From the NCBI GenBank assembly GCA_016713025.1, contig JADJPZ010000003.1:620001-684000 (forward strand): 64,000 nucleotides of DNA, in the 5' to 3' direction. Origin of the DNA: Saprospiraceae bacterium. GTDB lineage: Bacteria > Bacteroidota > Bacteroidia > Chitinophagales > Saprospiraceae. Of the stretch, positions 56,593 through 64,000 are shown in pieces; within the stretch, counting starts at the first letter, position 1; each line of letters begins with the position of its first letter. Below the pieces are notes generated by a model. The model did not search any database. It saw only the letters and a list, made by a program, of their open reading frames with translations, and was not told the DNA's origin. A program made the position numbers and the translations under genes.

Positions 56593-57978
56593 TCAGATCA
56601 TATCTTCGGGTTTTACCCATTCGTCAAATTCAGCTGCAGTGACATAGTTCAGATCCAGGGCTGCCTGTTTGAGTTTGGTGCCCTCCTTGTGTGCTTTCTT
56701 AGCTATTTCGGCAGCTTTGTCGTACCCTATTTTGGTATTGAGTGCAGTGACGAGCATCAGAGAGTTGTTGAGATTGTATTGGATTCTTTGTTCATTGGCT
56801 TCGATACCTATAGCACAGTGCTCCTCGAAACTGATACAGGCATCACCGATAAGATTGGCTGACATGAGGAAGTTAAAAATCATGACAGGTTTAAACACAT
56901 TCAGTTCGAAGTGGCCACTCATACCCCCTATGTTGATGGTGACATCATTGCCCATCACCTGAGCCATGGCCATAGTCAATGCTTCTGACTGAGTAGGATT
57001 GACTTTGCCGGGCATGATGGATGATCCCGGTTCGTTTTCCGGAATAGTGATCTCACCGATACCACATCGTGGCCCTGAAGCCAGCATACGGATATCATTT
57101 CCAATTTTCATCAATGAAACAGCTACTGTCTTGAGTGCGCCATGAGCTTCTACGATAGCATCATGAGCAGCAAGGCCTTCAAATTTATTGGCTCCGGTCA
57201 CAAAAGGCAGTCCAGAAATTTCTGCTATTTTTATTGCCACCAAAACATCATATCCTTTAGGTGTATTGAGTCCTGTACCTACAGCTGTGCCACCAAGTGC
57301 CAATTCTGATAAGTGAGCAAAACTGTTTTTGATGGCTTTGATACCATGGTCCAATTGTGCCACATATCCGGAAAGTTCCTGTCCTAATGTCAGAGGTGTT
57401 GCATCCATAAAGTGAGTACGGCCTATCTTGACGACATTCATAAATTTTTCTGACTTGGCTTTAAGTGTATCCCGGAGTTTTTCGATACCTGGTAACGTCA
57501 CATCTATCAATACTCTATAAGCAGCTATGTGCATGGCTGTAGGGAAAGTGTCATTGGAAGATTGAGATTTATTGACATCATCGTTGGGATGGAGTATTTT
57601 TTTGGCATCATCCAGCGTGCCCCCGTTGATGACATGACCACGATTGGCGATGACTTCATTGAGATTCATATTGGATTGAGTGCCTGAACCAGTCTGCCAT
57701 ACTACAAGAGGAAACTGATCGTCCAATTTTCCATCCATGATTTCCTTACATACCTTTTCGATCAGAATTTTTTTCTCACCTGACATTACACCAAGATCAA
57801 AATTGGCCTGAGCCGCTGCCATTTTCAGGACTGCAAACGCATTAATGATTTCTTTAGGCATTTGGTGACCACCAATTTTAAAATTATCTGCTGATCTTTG
57901 TGTCTGTGCTCCCCAATATTTATCAGCAGGTACATCTATGTATCCCATACTGTCTTTTTCCTTTCTGAATTGGCTCAT
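56593..57978 (-). CDS. fumC: Fumarate hydratase class II
   Basis: TCA-cycle enzyme of 461 aa that interconverts fumarate and malate without an iron-sulfur cluster. The lyase superfamily signature GSSIMPGKVNPTQSE is present, as are GSGTQSNMNLNEVIANR, the SSNDTFPTAMH region and GRTHFMDATPLTLGQE. The length fits the family. It stands alone, downstream of nothing obvious, ending at a shared terminator. Confidence 0.95.
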   Translation of the reverse strand: MSQFRKEKDSMGYIDVPADKYWGAQTQRSADNFKIGGHQMPKEIINAFAVLKMAAAQANFDLGVMSGEKKILIEKVCKEIMDGKLDDQFPLVVWQTGSGTQSNMNLNEVIANRGHVINGGTLDDAKKILHPNDDVNKSQSSNDTFPTAMHIAAYRVLIDVTLPGIEKLRDTLKAKSEKFMNVVKIGRTHFMDATPLTLGQELSGYVAQLDHGIKAIKNSFAHLSELALGGTAVGTGLNTPKGYDVLVAIKIAEISGLPFVTGANKFEGLAAHDAIVEAHGALKTVAVSLMKIGNDIRMLASGPRCGIGEITIPENEPGSSIMPGKVNPTQSEALTMAMAQVMGNDVTINIGGMSGHFELNVFKPVMIFNFLMSANLIGDACISFEEHCAIGIEANEQRIQYNLNNSLMLVTALNTKIGYDKAAEIAKKAHKEGTKLKQAALDLNYVTAAEFDEWVKPEDMI

Positions 57979-58114
57979 TTTTTATTCTTTTTAACTTTTA
58001 AATACACATAATTATCATGCAAGTTGCAAAGGTACAAATTACTCTATATCCAACCATGTGATTAAAAGCAAAATGAATAATGATCATTATCATTTTACAC
58101 TTTTATAAAAAAAC

Positions 58115-58147
58115 AAAAGGAGCACTAAAAATTATAGCGCTCCTTTT
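58115..58147 (-). terminator. Rho-independent terminator after the DUF2853 gene
   Basis: The stem AAAAGGAGC (58115-58123) pairs with GCTCCTTTT (58139-58147). On the minus strand it is followed by a T-rich tail (GTTTTTTT). It terminates the YegP-OmpA/DUF2853 operon before fumC. Confidence 0.8.
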
Positions 58148-58172
58148 AAAATAATTCAAGATTTTAAAACAA

Positions 58173-58511
58173 TCAGGCGTACACCGACTCTTTTTTAAAT
58201 TTTATGACTAGAAGTGCATAAACTATTGCTCTGTGCTTGTTTCTGTTGCTTGATCCCATAGCGCTTACTGCTTCGTCAATAGCAGCGTCTAAAGCAGGGC
58301 TGTCAGCAAGTCCAAGTTTCTTAATCAAAAAATTGTTTTTCACTCTTGCCTTTTCTTCAGCATCACTACCTGAAACTAAAGATGCATCTCCCAAATAAAT
58401 AGATGGTCCAAGTCCTTTTGCTACTTTAGTCAATAAATCTGTAGGAATATTTAATCCCAACTCTTTAGCATTGTCAACATACATCGCTACTTTTTCATCA
58501 AATTTGCTCAT
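58173..58511 (-). CDS. DUF2853 family protein
   Basis: A 112-aa soluble helical protein that matches DUF2853 (KVAMYVDNAKELGLNI, NFLIKKLGLADSPALD, NKHRAIVYALLV). A structure of a family member is known but no function. It lies 43 nt downstream of the YegP-OmpA gene on the same strand and ahead of a terminator, so the two are probably co-transcribed. Confidence 0.88.
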   Translation of the reverse strand: MSKFDEKVAMYVDNAKELGLNIPTDLLTKVAKGLGPSIYLGDASLVSGSDAEEKARVKNNFLIKKLGLADSPALDAAIDEAVSAMGSSNRNKHRAIVYALLVIKFKKESVYA

Positions 58512-58554
58512 AATTGCTTTTAAATTTAAAATGTTAATAAAATATACTTGAAAT

Positions 58555-60930
58555 TTAGTTTCCTTTTAGTTCAGTTGGGACATTTGGTGGTATAGACTTA
58601 CAAATATCATTCCCATTGGCATCTTTTACAAAAAGTTCTACCCTTCTGTTAAATCTCCTACCTGAATCATCGTCTGTATTCTTAGCAATCGGAGCAGATT
58701 CACTAGATGCCGATGTTGTAATTCGATTTGCATCAATACCTGCCTGCACCAGAACAGCCTTGGCTGAGTTAGCTCTGTTTTCAGAAAGTCTTTGATTGTA
58801 AGCGTCATCACCCCTTGCATCTGTATGTGCTTTAAGTACACCTACGTAAGTTGGATTTTCTTTCAGAATTTTTGCCATCAGTTGCAATTCACCATCAGCA
58901 TCCTGACGAATATTATATTTATCAAAATCAAATAATATCCAATTGAGGTCACAACTTGGAGGTGCAGGTGCTACTTCCGGAGATGCCTGCGCCACTACAG
59001 TATCTACTGTAGCAGGTGTGGATTCAGCTGGTGCCGGAGTCATCTCAGAAACTTCATTGGCCTTTTTACCATCACAACCCTTCCAAATAAAGAAAAGAGG
59101 AATCAGCAACAATGGCAGTAACCACCACCAGTTGAATCCGGAACCTCCGCTTGCCACGGGAGCTACAGGAGGGACAACTTTCGGTGCAGCAGCAACCGGT
59201 GAAGGTGTGACCACAGGTGGTGCCGCAGCAACCGGTACTACTGGAGGAGGTATAATTGCAGCACCTGGTTTCTCAGGACATGACCTGCCTACTTCTCTTC
59301 CTGTCTTATCTTTCAGCACTTTGATGACAAAACCTGCTTTTTTGATGGTTTCATACATATTGCTATCATTAAGATGCTTGATCACGCCTCGCAACTCCTG
59401 ATATCGTTCTTGTGCAGTTTTGAACCCTTCGCTTCGTAATCTTACACTGCCATCTTTATTATAAACGACAAAATAGAATTGACCATTCTTATGTTTAAAA
59501 AATGCAATATTATTGGCTTTGTCACTGACTGCATATCCTTTGTATTCATCACAGGCAAGATAGTCATCAGATTTATCCGGGCTTTTATATTCTGTCTTAT
59601 CTTTTATGATTTCTGAGGCTAAGGCAGCCGTTCCTGCAGCAGCTACAGCGGCAGGAGCAGCAATATTTACCGGTTCAACTACTTCAGGAACAGCTGCAGG
59701 TGGAAAGACCATCGCCCATAGCTTATCTTCACTATCTTTAGGGCACGACCTACCTATTTCCTGATGATTTCCTGCTTTTAGTACCAAATAGTGAAGGCCA
59801 CGTTTTTCTTCTGTTTTAAATCTTTCTCTGATTTCTCTGTTTTTGCGTACCGACTCCATACCATTGTCACGAGCTGCTGCGGTTGGATAACCCTCGCTTC
59901 TCAATATGACATTGCCATCCCCATCATACCATGCAAAATAATATTTGCCCGTGTTTTCATGCAAGAATCGTATGAATCCACCTTCCTCTACTTTATCGGT
60001 TTGGTATTGTTCTTCGTACTCTCTGCAAATCATGTAATCATCCTCCTCATTTGTCCCGGAAAGAGTGGGTGCAGCAGCTGTCAGAGTAGCTAATCGAAGT
60101 GCTTCTGCTTTGGCTCTTTCGGACGGTAGCCATGCTCTCGCTTCATCTTCTGTCTTGAATGGACAAGATCTGCCTATTTCCTGATGGTTTCCTGCTTTGA
60201 GCACTAAGTACCATAAGCCTCTTTGTTCTTCTATTTTATATCGTTCTTCCAGATCTCTGTTTTTACGAACCGATTCTAAACCATTATCTCTCGCTCCAGT
60301 AGTCGGGTAGGCTTCACTTCTCATGATGATATCACCGGAATCAGTAGTCCATGCAAAATAAAAGCTGCCGGTGTTTTCATGTTTAAACCGGATAAAATTG
60401 CCATCTTCCAATGCTTCAGGAGTGAACTTCTCCTCATATTCTCTGCAAATCATGTAGTCATCGCTTTCCTTGGATGAAGTTTCATCACTATCGTTAGCAA
60501 AAGCGACACCTTCCTGAGGAACATGTCCTGCCTCAATTGATGCCAATCTGAAAAACTCTGCAGCAAATGCTGCTCTCTGGGATGGAAGGTAAGACATTAC
60601 TTCTTCTTCGGACTGTTCCGGACATGATCTGGCAATCTCCTGATGATTTCCTGCCTTCAAACTCAATACCCAAAGACCATCAGGTAGCATTTTAGCACTA
60701 TACATCTCATCATTGTCCATGTTTTTTTGGACTGATGAGATACCATTTTCTCTTCCTGCTTCGCTACTATATCCTTCACTCCGTAGCACAACTATGCCAT
60801 GATCTATAAAAGAAAAGTAAAATTTGCCTTCCTGCTCAAATCGATTAAAGCCTTGTTGGTGAGAATTGACGGACTGGTATTGATCACATTTCAAATAATC
60901 ATCATCCCGATGTTGAATTGGGTCATTCAT
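58555..60930 (-). CDS. Four-repeat YegP (DUF1508) protein with membrane helix and OmpA domain
   Basis: A 791-aa protein without an N-terminal signal peptide. Four DUF1508/YegP repeats are at about residues 9-120, 157-272, 297-410 and 455-552, each with DDY-x-x-C-x-EY, a GxFYF strand, RSEGY and GRSCP. A Pro/Ala/Val-rich linker leads to one membrane helix (WWWLLPLLLIPLFFIW, 601-616) and a second linker. An OmpA peptidoglycan-binding domain follows (about 662-770, LFDFDKYNI, HTDARG, RRFNRRVEL). This predicts YegP repeats in the cytosol and OmpA in the periplasm. The repeat region's ligand is unknown; free YegP domains are stress-related. Confidence 0.85.
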   Translation of the reverse strand: MNDPIQHRDDDYLKCDQYQSVNSHQQGFNRFEQEGKFYFSFIDHGIVVLRSEGYSSEAGRENGISSVQKNMDNDEMYSAKMLPDGLWVLSLKAGNHQEIARSCPEQSEEEVMSYLPSQRAAFAAEFFRLASIEAGHVPQEGVAFANDSDETSSKESDDYMICREYEEKFTPEALEDGNFIRFKHENTGSFYFAWTTDSGDIIMRSEAYPTTGARDNGLESVRKNRDLEERYKIEEQRGLWYLVLKAGNHQEIGRSCPFKTEDEARAWLPSERAKAEALRLATLTAAAPTLSGTNEEDDYMICREYEEQYQTDKVEEGGFIRFLHENTGKYYFAWYDGDGNVILRSEGYPTAAARDNGMESVRKNREIRERFKTEEKRGLHYLVLKAGNHQEIGRSCPKDSEDKLWAMVFPPAAVPEVVEPVNIAAPAAVAAAGTAALASEIIKDKTEYKSPDKSDDYLACDEYKGYAVSDKANNIAFFKHKNGQFYFVVYNKDGSVRLRSEGFKTAQERYQELRGVIKHLNDSNMYETIKKAGFVIKVLKDKTGREVGRSCPEKPGAAIIPPPVVPVAAAPPVVTPSPVAAAPKVVPPVAPVASGGSGFNWWWLLPLLLIPLFFIWKGCDGKKANEVSEMTPAPAESTPATVDTVVAQASPEVAPAPPSCDLNWILFDFDKYNIRQDADGELQLMAKILKENPTYVGVLKAHTDARGDDAYNQRLSENRANSAKAVLVQAGIDANRITTSASSESAPIAKNTDDDSGRRFNRRVELFVKDANGNDICKSIPPNVPTELKGN

Positions 60931-61102
60931 TATAACTGTTTTTGTTAATTATAAAAAAAAATTATTCAAGAGCTTTTTGGGGAGGATACGAATCAAAACT
61001 GTAAATATACAAATAAATATATATAGTAAAAGAAACTACGTCAAAAATTATCGAATTTTTTTACTTAATTTTTATAGCAATTATCTATTGAAAGAAGCTG
61101 TA

Positions 61103-61990
61103 TCAAAGTATGATTTCCTTATACCCAAGAATGGTGTTGTACCCTTTTGCATTGAAGTAACCCTTGACGTATTCCAATCCATCTCGGGAAGTGGCCATCA
61201 CAAAATCTCCACCCCATGCACCAAGCGATTTGACTGTACCTGAGTAATCTGGAAAAAGCCTGTCCTTCACCTTTTCAAAACCAGTGTGACTACTGACAGT
61301 ATCTTCATGCTTTTGGAGAAGTTTCTCAAAATCTGACAGATCTTTTGTTGTTTTGATTTCCTCTGTAATAGATGTTATAGTTTTGACAAAAGCACTTTTA
61401 TTTTTTACTGCTTTGATATAATCTTTTATGCCTTGAGCTGAATTTTGTTTGTGGCCCAAATGTATAAAAAACAAATTGTCTTTAAACTTAGGATTAAAAT
61501 CAACCTCTGTGTATGCAACTTCATCAGGTGAGTTGAGATATTCTACAGGACCATCTGAAAATGCACATGCCACATCATATCCCGATCCATCTTCGGTTTT
61601 GAAATATAGTAATAAAGGATTAACTTCGGCCCATTCAGAAATCAAATAAATGAGAGTACTGCTTGACCCCAAGCCCCAATCAAGTGGAAATTCAACCTGA
61701 GTTTCTATCTTGAATCCATTCCATTGAGATAGAAATTCTGAATTGAGTCTTACAGCATTTTTCAAAAGTTTCTGGAGATAATCTGATACTTTTTGGTCAG
61801 TAGTGGTCACAGCAGAAAAGTCAAATAAAGAAATAGTGGATTCGAACCAGGTCTTTCCTTTCATATCAAGGCTTTCCCATATGAGGTCTGAGCTTGTAGT
61901 TCTTTTGACGACCAATTTTTGTCCCAATTTGGTAGGTAAGCCGAGTGCTTTAGCCCCATCCAATACAGCATACTCTCCGGTGAGTAGCAA
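61103..61990 (-). CDS. GYDIA-type GHMP kinase (mevalonate-kinase-like)
   Basis: A GHMP superfamily kinase of about 295 aa or slightly more. The glycine-rich ATP loop is PLDWGLGSSSTLIYL, GSGYDVACA is the GYDIA motif, and the C-terminal motif SLGAWGGDFVMAT is present. The only standard start is TTG 61990, but the in-frame codons upstream (Y-Y-G-H-G-K, to about 62018) match what the family has before KLLLTGEY. No ATG exists in that frame before the stop at 62051-62053, so a rare start such as ATC at 62018-62020 is possible. The role in isoprenoid synthesis is inferred. Confidence 0.82.
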   Translation of the reverse strand: MLLTGEYAVLDGAKALGLPTKLGQKLVVKRTTSSDLIWESLDMKGKTWFESTISLFDFSAVTTTDQKVSDYLQKLLKNAVRLNSEFLSQWNGFKIETQVEFPLDWGLGSSSTLIYLISEWAEVNPLLLYFKTEDGSGYDVACAFSDGPVEYLNSPDEVAYTEVDFNPKFKDNLFFIHLGHKQNSAQGIKDYIKAVKNKSAFVKTITSITEEIKTTKDLSDFEKLLQKHEDTVSSHTGFEKVKDRLFPDYSGTVKSLGAWGGDFVMATSRDGLEYVKGYFNAKGYNTILGYKEIIL

Positions 61991-62236
61991 CTTGCCATGG
62001 CCGTAATATTTCGTTTTGATATGTTCTGGTTTTAAAAATCCGCGACAAAATTAATAAATTTAAAAAATCCCCCAAATATTTTACATTTTTTCTTTTATGT
62101 ATTTTACTTAATGTAAGTCATTTATATATTAATGGTTTTGTCTGATGACCTTGTTTGGCAAAAAATTATGGCCAACACTTTAAATTATTGAGTGTTGGTT
62201 AAAATATGATAGAAACTCAGTCAAATGATAAAAATG

Positions 62237-62392
62237 GGGTGTATCCCAAAATTGCACTCTATTTATATAATTTTTAAGTTTCCAAGGTAGTGAATTGTCC
62301 TAGTAGTTAAATGTTAAAGGGTGGGGCGTCCCTTAAGGGAATGAGGGTAGTGGGTAGTTTAAACAATTTTAGTGAAAAAATGGGATACACCT
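62237..62392. mobile_element. MITE-like repeat, family B, copy 2
   Basis: A 156-bp element with ends GGGTGTATCCCA and TGGGATACACCT. The flanks are TAAAAATG (62229-62236) and TAAAAATC (62393-62400), which agree in 7 of 8 positions and fit an 8-bp target duplication. It has the same GGGTGGGGCGTCCC palindrome inside as copy 1. The rest of the gap 62021-62600 is AT-rich with only the rplM promoter. Confidence 0.85.
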
Positions 62393-62520
62393 TAAAAATC
62401 TAAGTGTGATACACAGTATGAAAATAAAAAGTTTGCCAAAATAAAACTGTTTTTCAGCAAGTTATGAAAAATAAATTTAAAAAATTATTTAAAAAAGTTT
62501 TTTTTATTACTTAAAGCATT

Positions 62521-62528
62521 TACTTTTG
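62521..62528 (+). promoter_or_regulatory. rplM-rpsI-rpsB promoter (-7 box)
   Basis: TACTTTTG matches TAnnTTTG, 73 nt before the rplM start. The leader of about 65 nt could hold ribosomal-protein autoregulation, but no clear structure was seen. The -33 region is T-rich without a clear TTG. Confidence 0.5.
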
Positions 62529-62600
62529 CGGGCTCAATTGGAAAAGCATAATCCATATTGATGAATAAGATCATAGTTTAAACATTAAAATTAATAAAAA

Positions 62601-63044
62601 GTGGATACACTAAGTTACAAAACCAAATCGGCCAATGCTGCTACAGTAGACCAGAAGTGGTATGTTGTCGATGCTGAGGGAGAAGTAGTCGGAAGGCTCG
62701 CAACCAGGATTGCAACTGTCCTCAGAGGAAAACACAAGCCTGATTTTACACCTCATTTTGATACAGGAGACTTCGTCATAGTTGTCAATGCTGATAAGGT
62801 AAGATTTACCGGATCAAAACTTGATGACAAAGAGTATCAGAGATATTCCGGTTATCCTGGCGGACAAAAGAGAAGAACAGCAAAAGAGATGCTGGATAAA
62901 AAACCTGAAATGGTACTTGAGCTTGCCGTAAAAGGTATGTTGCCAAAAACGAAACTCGGAAGAGCCATGATTAAAAAATTATTTTTATATGCAGCTTCAA
63001 CACATCCGCATGCTGCACAAAAACCTGAACCATTTAAATTTTAA
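62601..63044 (+). CDS. rplM: 50S ribosomal protein L13
   Basis: L13 of 147 aa. The segments KWYVVDAEGEVVGRLATRIA, LRGKHKPDFTPH and VKGMLPKTKLGRAM are conserved. The start codon is GTG 62601. It is followed by rpsI after 6 nt in the standard L13-S9 operon order. Confidence 0.97.
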   Translation: MDTLSYKTKSANAATVDQKWYVVDAEGEVVGRLATRIATVLRGKHKPDFTPHFDTGDFVIVVNADKVRFTGSKLDDKEYQRYSGYPGGQKRRTAKEMLDKKPEMVLELAVKGMLPKTKLGRAMIKKLFLYAASTHPHAAQKPEPFKF

Positions 63045-63050
63045 GAAAAG

Positions 63051-63437
63051 ATGGAAATGATAAACAGTATCGGAAGAAGAAAAGCCTCCACTGCAAGAAT
63101 ATATGTAGTCAAAGGAAGTGGAAAGATCACAATTAACGGTAAGGATTACAAGGACTATTTTCCAATGGCTATCACACAATCTGCTGTGACAGATCCGCTA
63201 AAGGTAGCAGAATCGGAAGGTCAGTACGATATAAAAATCACAGTAGCCGGTGGCGGATTCAAAGGACAGTCCGAGGCTATAAGAATGGGTATATCCAGAT
63301 CATTGGTAAAAATCAATGAAGATGTCAAAAAACCACTTAAAGATAAAAAATATCTTACCCGTGACTCAAGAGAAGTAGAAAGAAAGAAATTCGGAAAACC
63401 AAAAGCAAGAAAGAGCTTCCAGTTCTCCAAGCGTTAA
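63051..63437 (+). CDS. rpsI: 30S ribosomal protein S9
   Basis: S9 of 128 aa. SIGRRKASTARIYV and the basic C-terminus RKKFGKPKARKSFQFSKR, which reaches the decoding site, are diagnostic. It lies between rplM and rpsB. Either ATG 63051 or 63057 could be the start. Confidence 0.97.
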   Translation: MEMINSIGRRKASTARIYVVKGSGKITINGKDYKDYFPMAITQSAVTDPLKVAESEGQYDIKITVAGGGFKGQSEAIRMGISRSLVKINEDVKKPLKDKKYLTRDSREVERKKFGKPKARKSFQFSKR

Positions 63438-63486
63438 TCTTTTACTACAATTTATTAAATCATATATTCAAAAAAAATATAAAGAA

Positions 63487-64000
63487 ATGAATAAGCCGAC
63501 ATATAATGAAATGTTAGAAGCCGGAGTACATTACGGACACTTAAAAAGAAAGTGGAATCCTAAGATGCTCCCATACATTTTCATGGAAAGAAAAGGAATA
63601 CACATCATTGACCTTAACAGAACAGCTGAGTGTCTTGACAGGGCTGCATATGCCATGAAGCAAATGGCTAAATCAGGCAAAAAAATATTGTTTGTTGCTA
63701 CAAAAAAACAAGCTAAGGATATAGTAGCTACTGCAGCAAGGAGCGCAGAAATGCCATTTGTTACAGAAAGATGGCTGGGTGGAATGATGACCAATTTTGC
63801 AACCATACGTAAATCTGTAAAAAAGATGAACAGTATCGACAAAATGCTCAATGATCCTGCTATATCTATCACTAAAAAAGAGAGACTCACACTCTCAAGA
63901 GAAAAAGAAAAACTTGAAAAAGTATTGGGTGGTGTTGCTAATCTAAACAGACTTCCAAGTGCAGTATTTATGGTCGATATACACCATGAACATATCGCTC
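63487..64000 (+). CDS. rpsB: 30S ribosomal protein S2 (5' part)
   Basis: The frame from ATG 63487 is open to the end of the window (171 codons) and encodes MLEAGVHYGHLKRKWNPKM, ERKGIHIIDLNRTA, FVATKKQAKDIV and ERWLGGMMTNF, which are characteristic of S2. The gene is cut by the window end. The operon order L13-S9-S2 is standard in the phylum. Confidence 0.95.
   Translation, partial: MNKPTYNEMLEAGVHYGHLKRKWNPKMLPYIFMERKGIHIIDLNRTAECLDRAAYAMKQMAKSGKKILFVATKKQAKDIVATAARSAEMPFVTERWLGGMMTNFATIRKSVKKMNSIDKMLNDPAISITKKERLTLSREKEKLEKVLGGVANLNRLPSAVFMVDIHHEHIA

Overview
The window looks like a chromosome segment of a Bacteroidota bacterium, most likely of the Saprospiria/Chitinophagia side. Three things point there. 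First, several starts are preceded by the Bacteroidota sigma box TAnnTTTG (for example before gyrB, padR, rplM and the M28 peptidase). Second, there are very large secreted proteins with SprB-like repeats and a C-terminal type-B sorting domain of the type IX secretion system. Third, several gene families are typical of the phylum: DUF5916, a GYDIA-type GHMP kinase, DUF2853, DUF3089, rhomboids with a C-terminal extension, and a short DnaE. The species-level assignment is inference. No rRNA, tRNA or CRISPR array was seen.

Layout. 0-2 kb: polyprenyl diphosphate synthase and an aldose-1-epimerase-like gene. 2.0-5.9 kb: a small accessory island made of a truncated toxin-antitoxin pair, a decayed second copy of the dnaE 3' end, an Abi_2/HEPN gene with an in-frame amber stop, and a membrane KAP P-loop NTPase whose stop codon abuts the stop codon of dnaE. 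5.9-10 kb: a short DnaE-type polymerase and XerD. 10-18 kb: a T9SS cargo protein, a padR-pspC operon with a likely autoregulatory operator, and scpA. 18-28 kb: gyrB, a small membrane protein, mutL, two rhomboids, an endonuclease/exonuclease/phosphatase protein, nadA, panD, a flippase-like membrane protein and rfaE2. 28-34 kb: one giant T9SS type-B adhesin-like gene split in two by a 1-nt frameshift. 34-45 kb: M28 peptidase, hpt, thioesterase, thioredoxin-like protein, tmk (frameshifted), ATP-grasp enzyme, two tandem PSFED-type surface proteins (one with an OmpA domain), a LolD-like ATPase and a beta-barrel protein. 45-57 kb: an Rpn-type nuclease, DUF5916, a GCS2-CBS fusion, a GH20-like enzyme, DUF3089 and an EEP/metallophosphatase fusion. 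57-64 kb: fumC, DUF2853, a four-repeat YegP-OmpA protein, a GHMP kinase and rplM-rpsI-rpsB.

The intergenic space is unusually rich in short non-coding repeats with terminal inverted repeats (MITE-like). At least four families can be separated by eye. Family A (about 190 bp) is flanked by a 3-bp ATT duplication. Family B (156 bp) has 8-bp duplications, and one copy is inserted in a family A remnant. Family C has a core of about 89 bp. Family D (160-259 bp) is flanked by TAA in all three copies; one copy sits exactly on a stop codon and another supplies the end of tmk. No matching transposase lies in the window, so they are probably moved in trans.

The best candidate for an undescribed system is the 2.3-5.9 kb island. 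A HEPN-motif Abi_2 protein and a four-helix membrane KAP NTPase are placed precisely at the dnaE stop codon. A 12-bp sequence that includes that stop codon recurs at 2323, 2560 and 5870.
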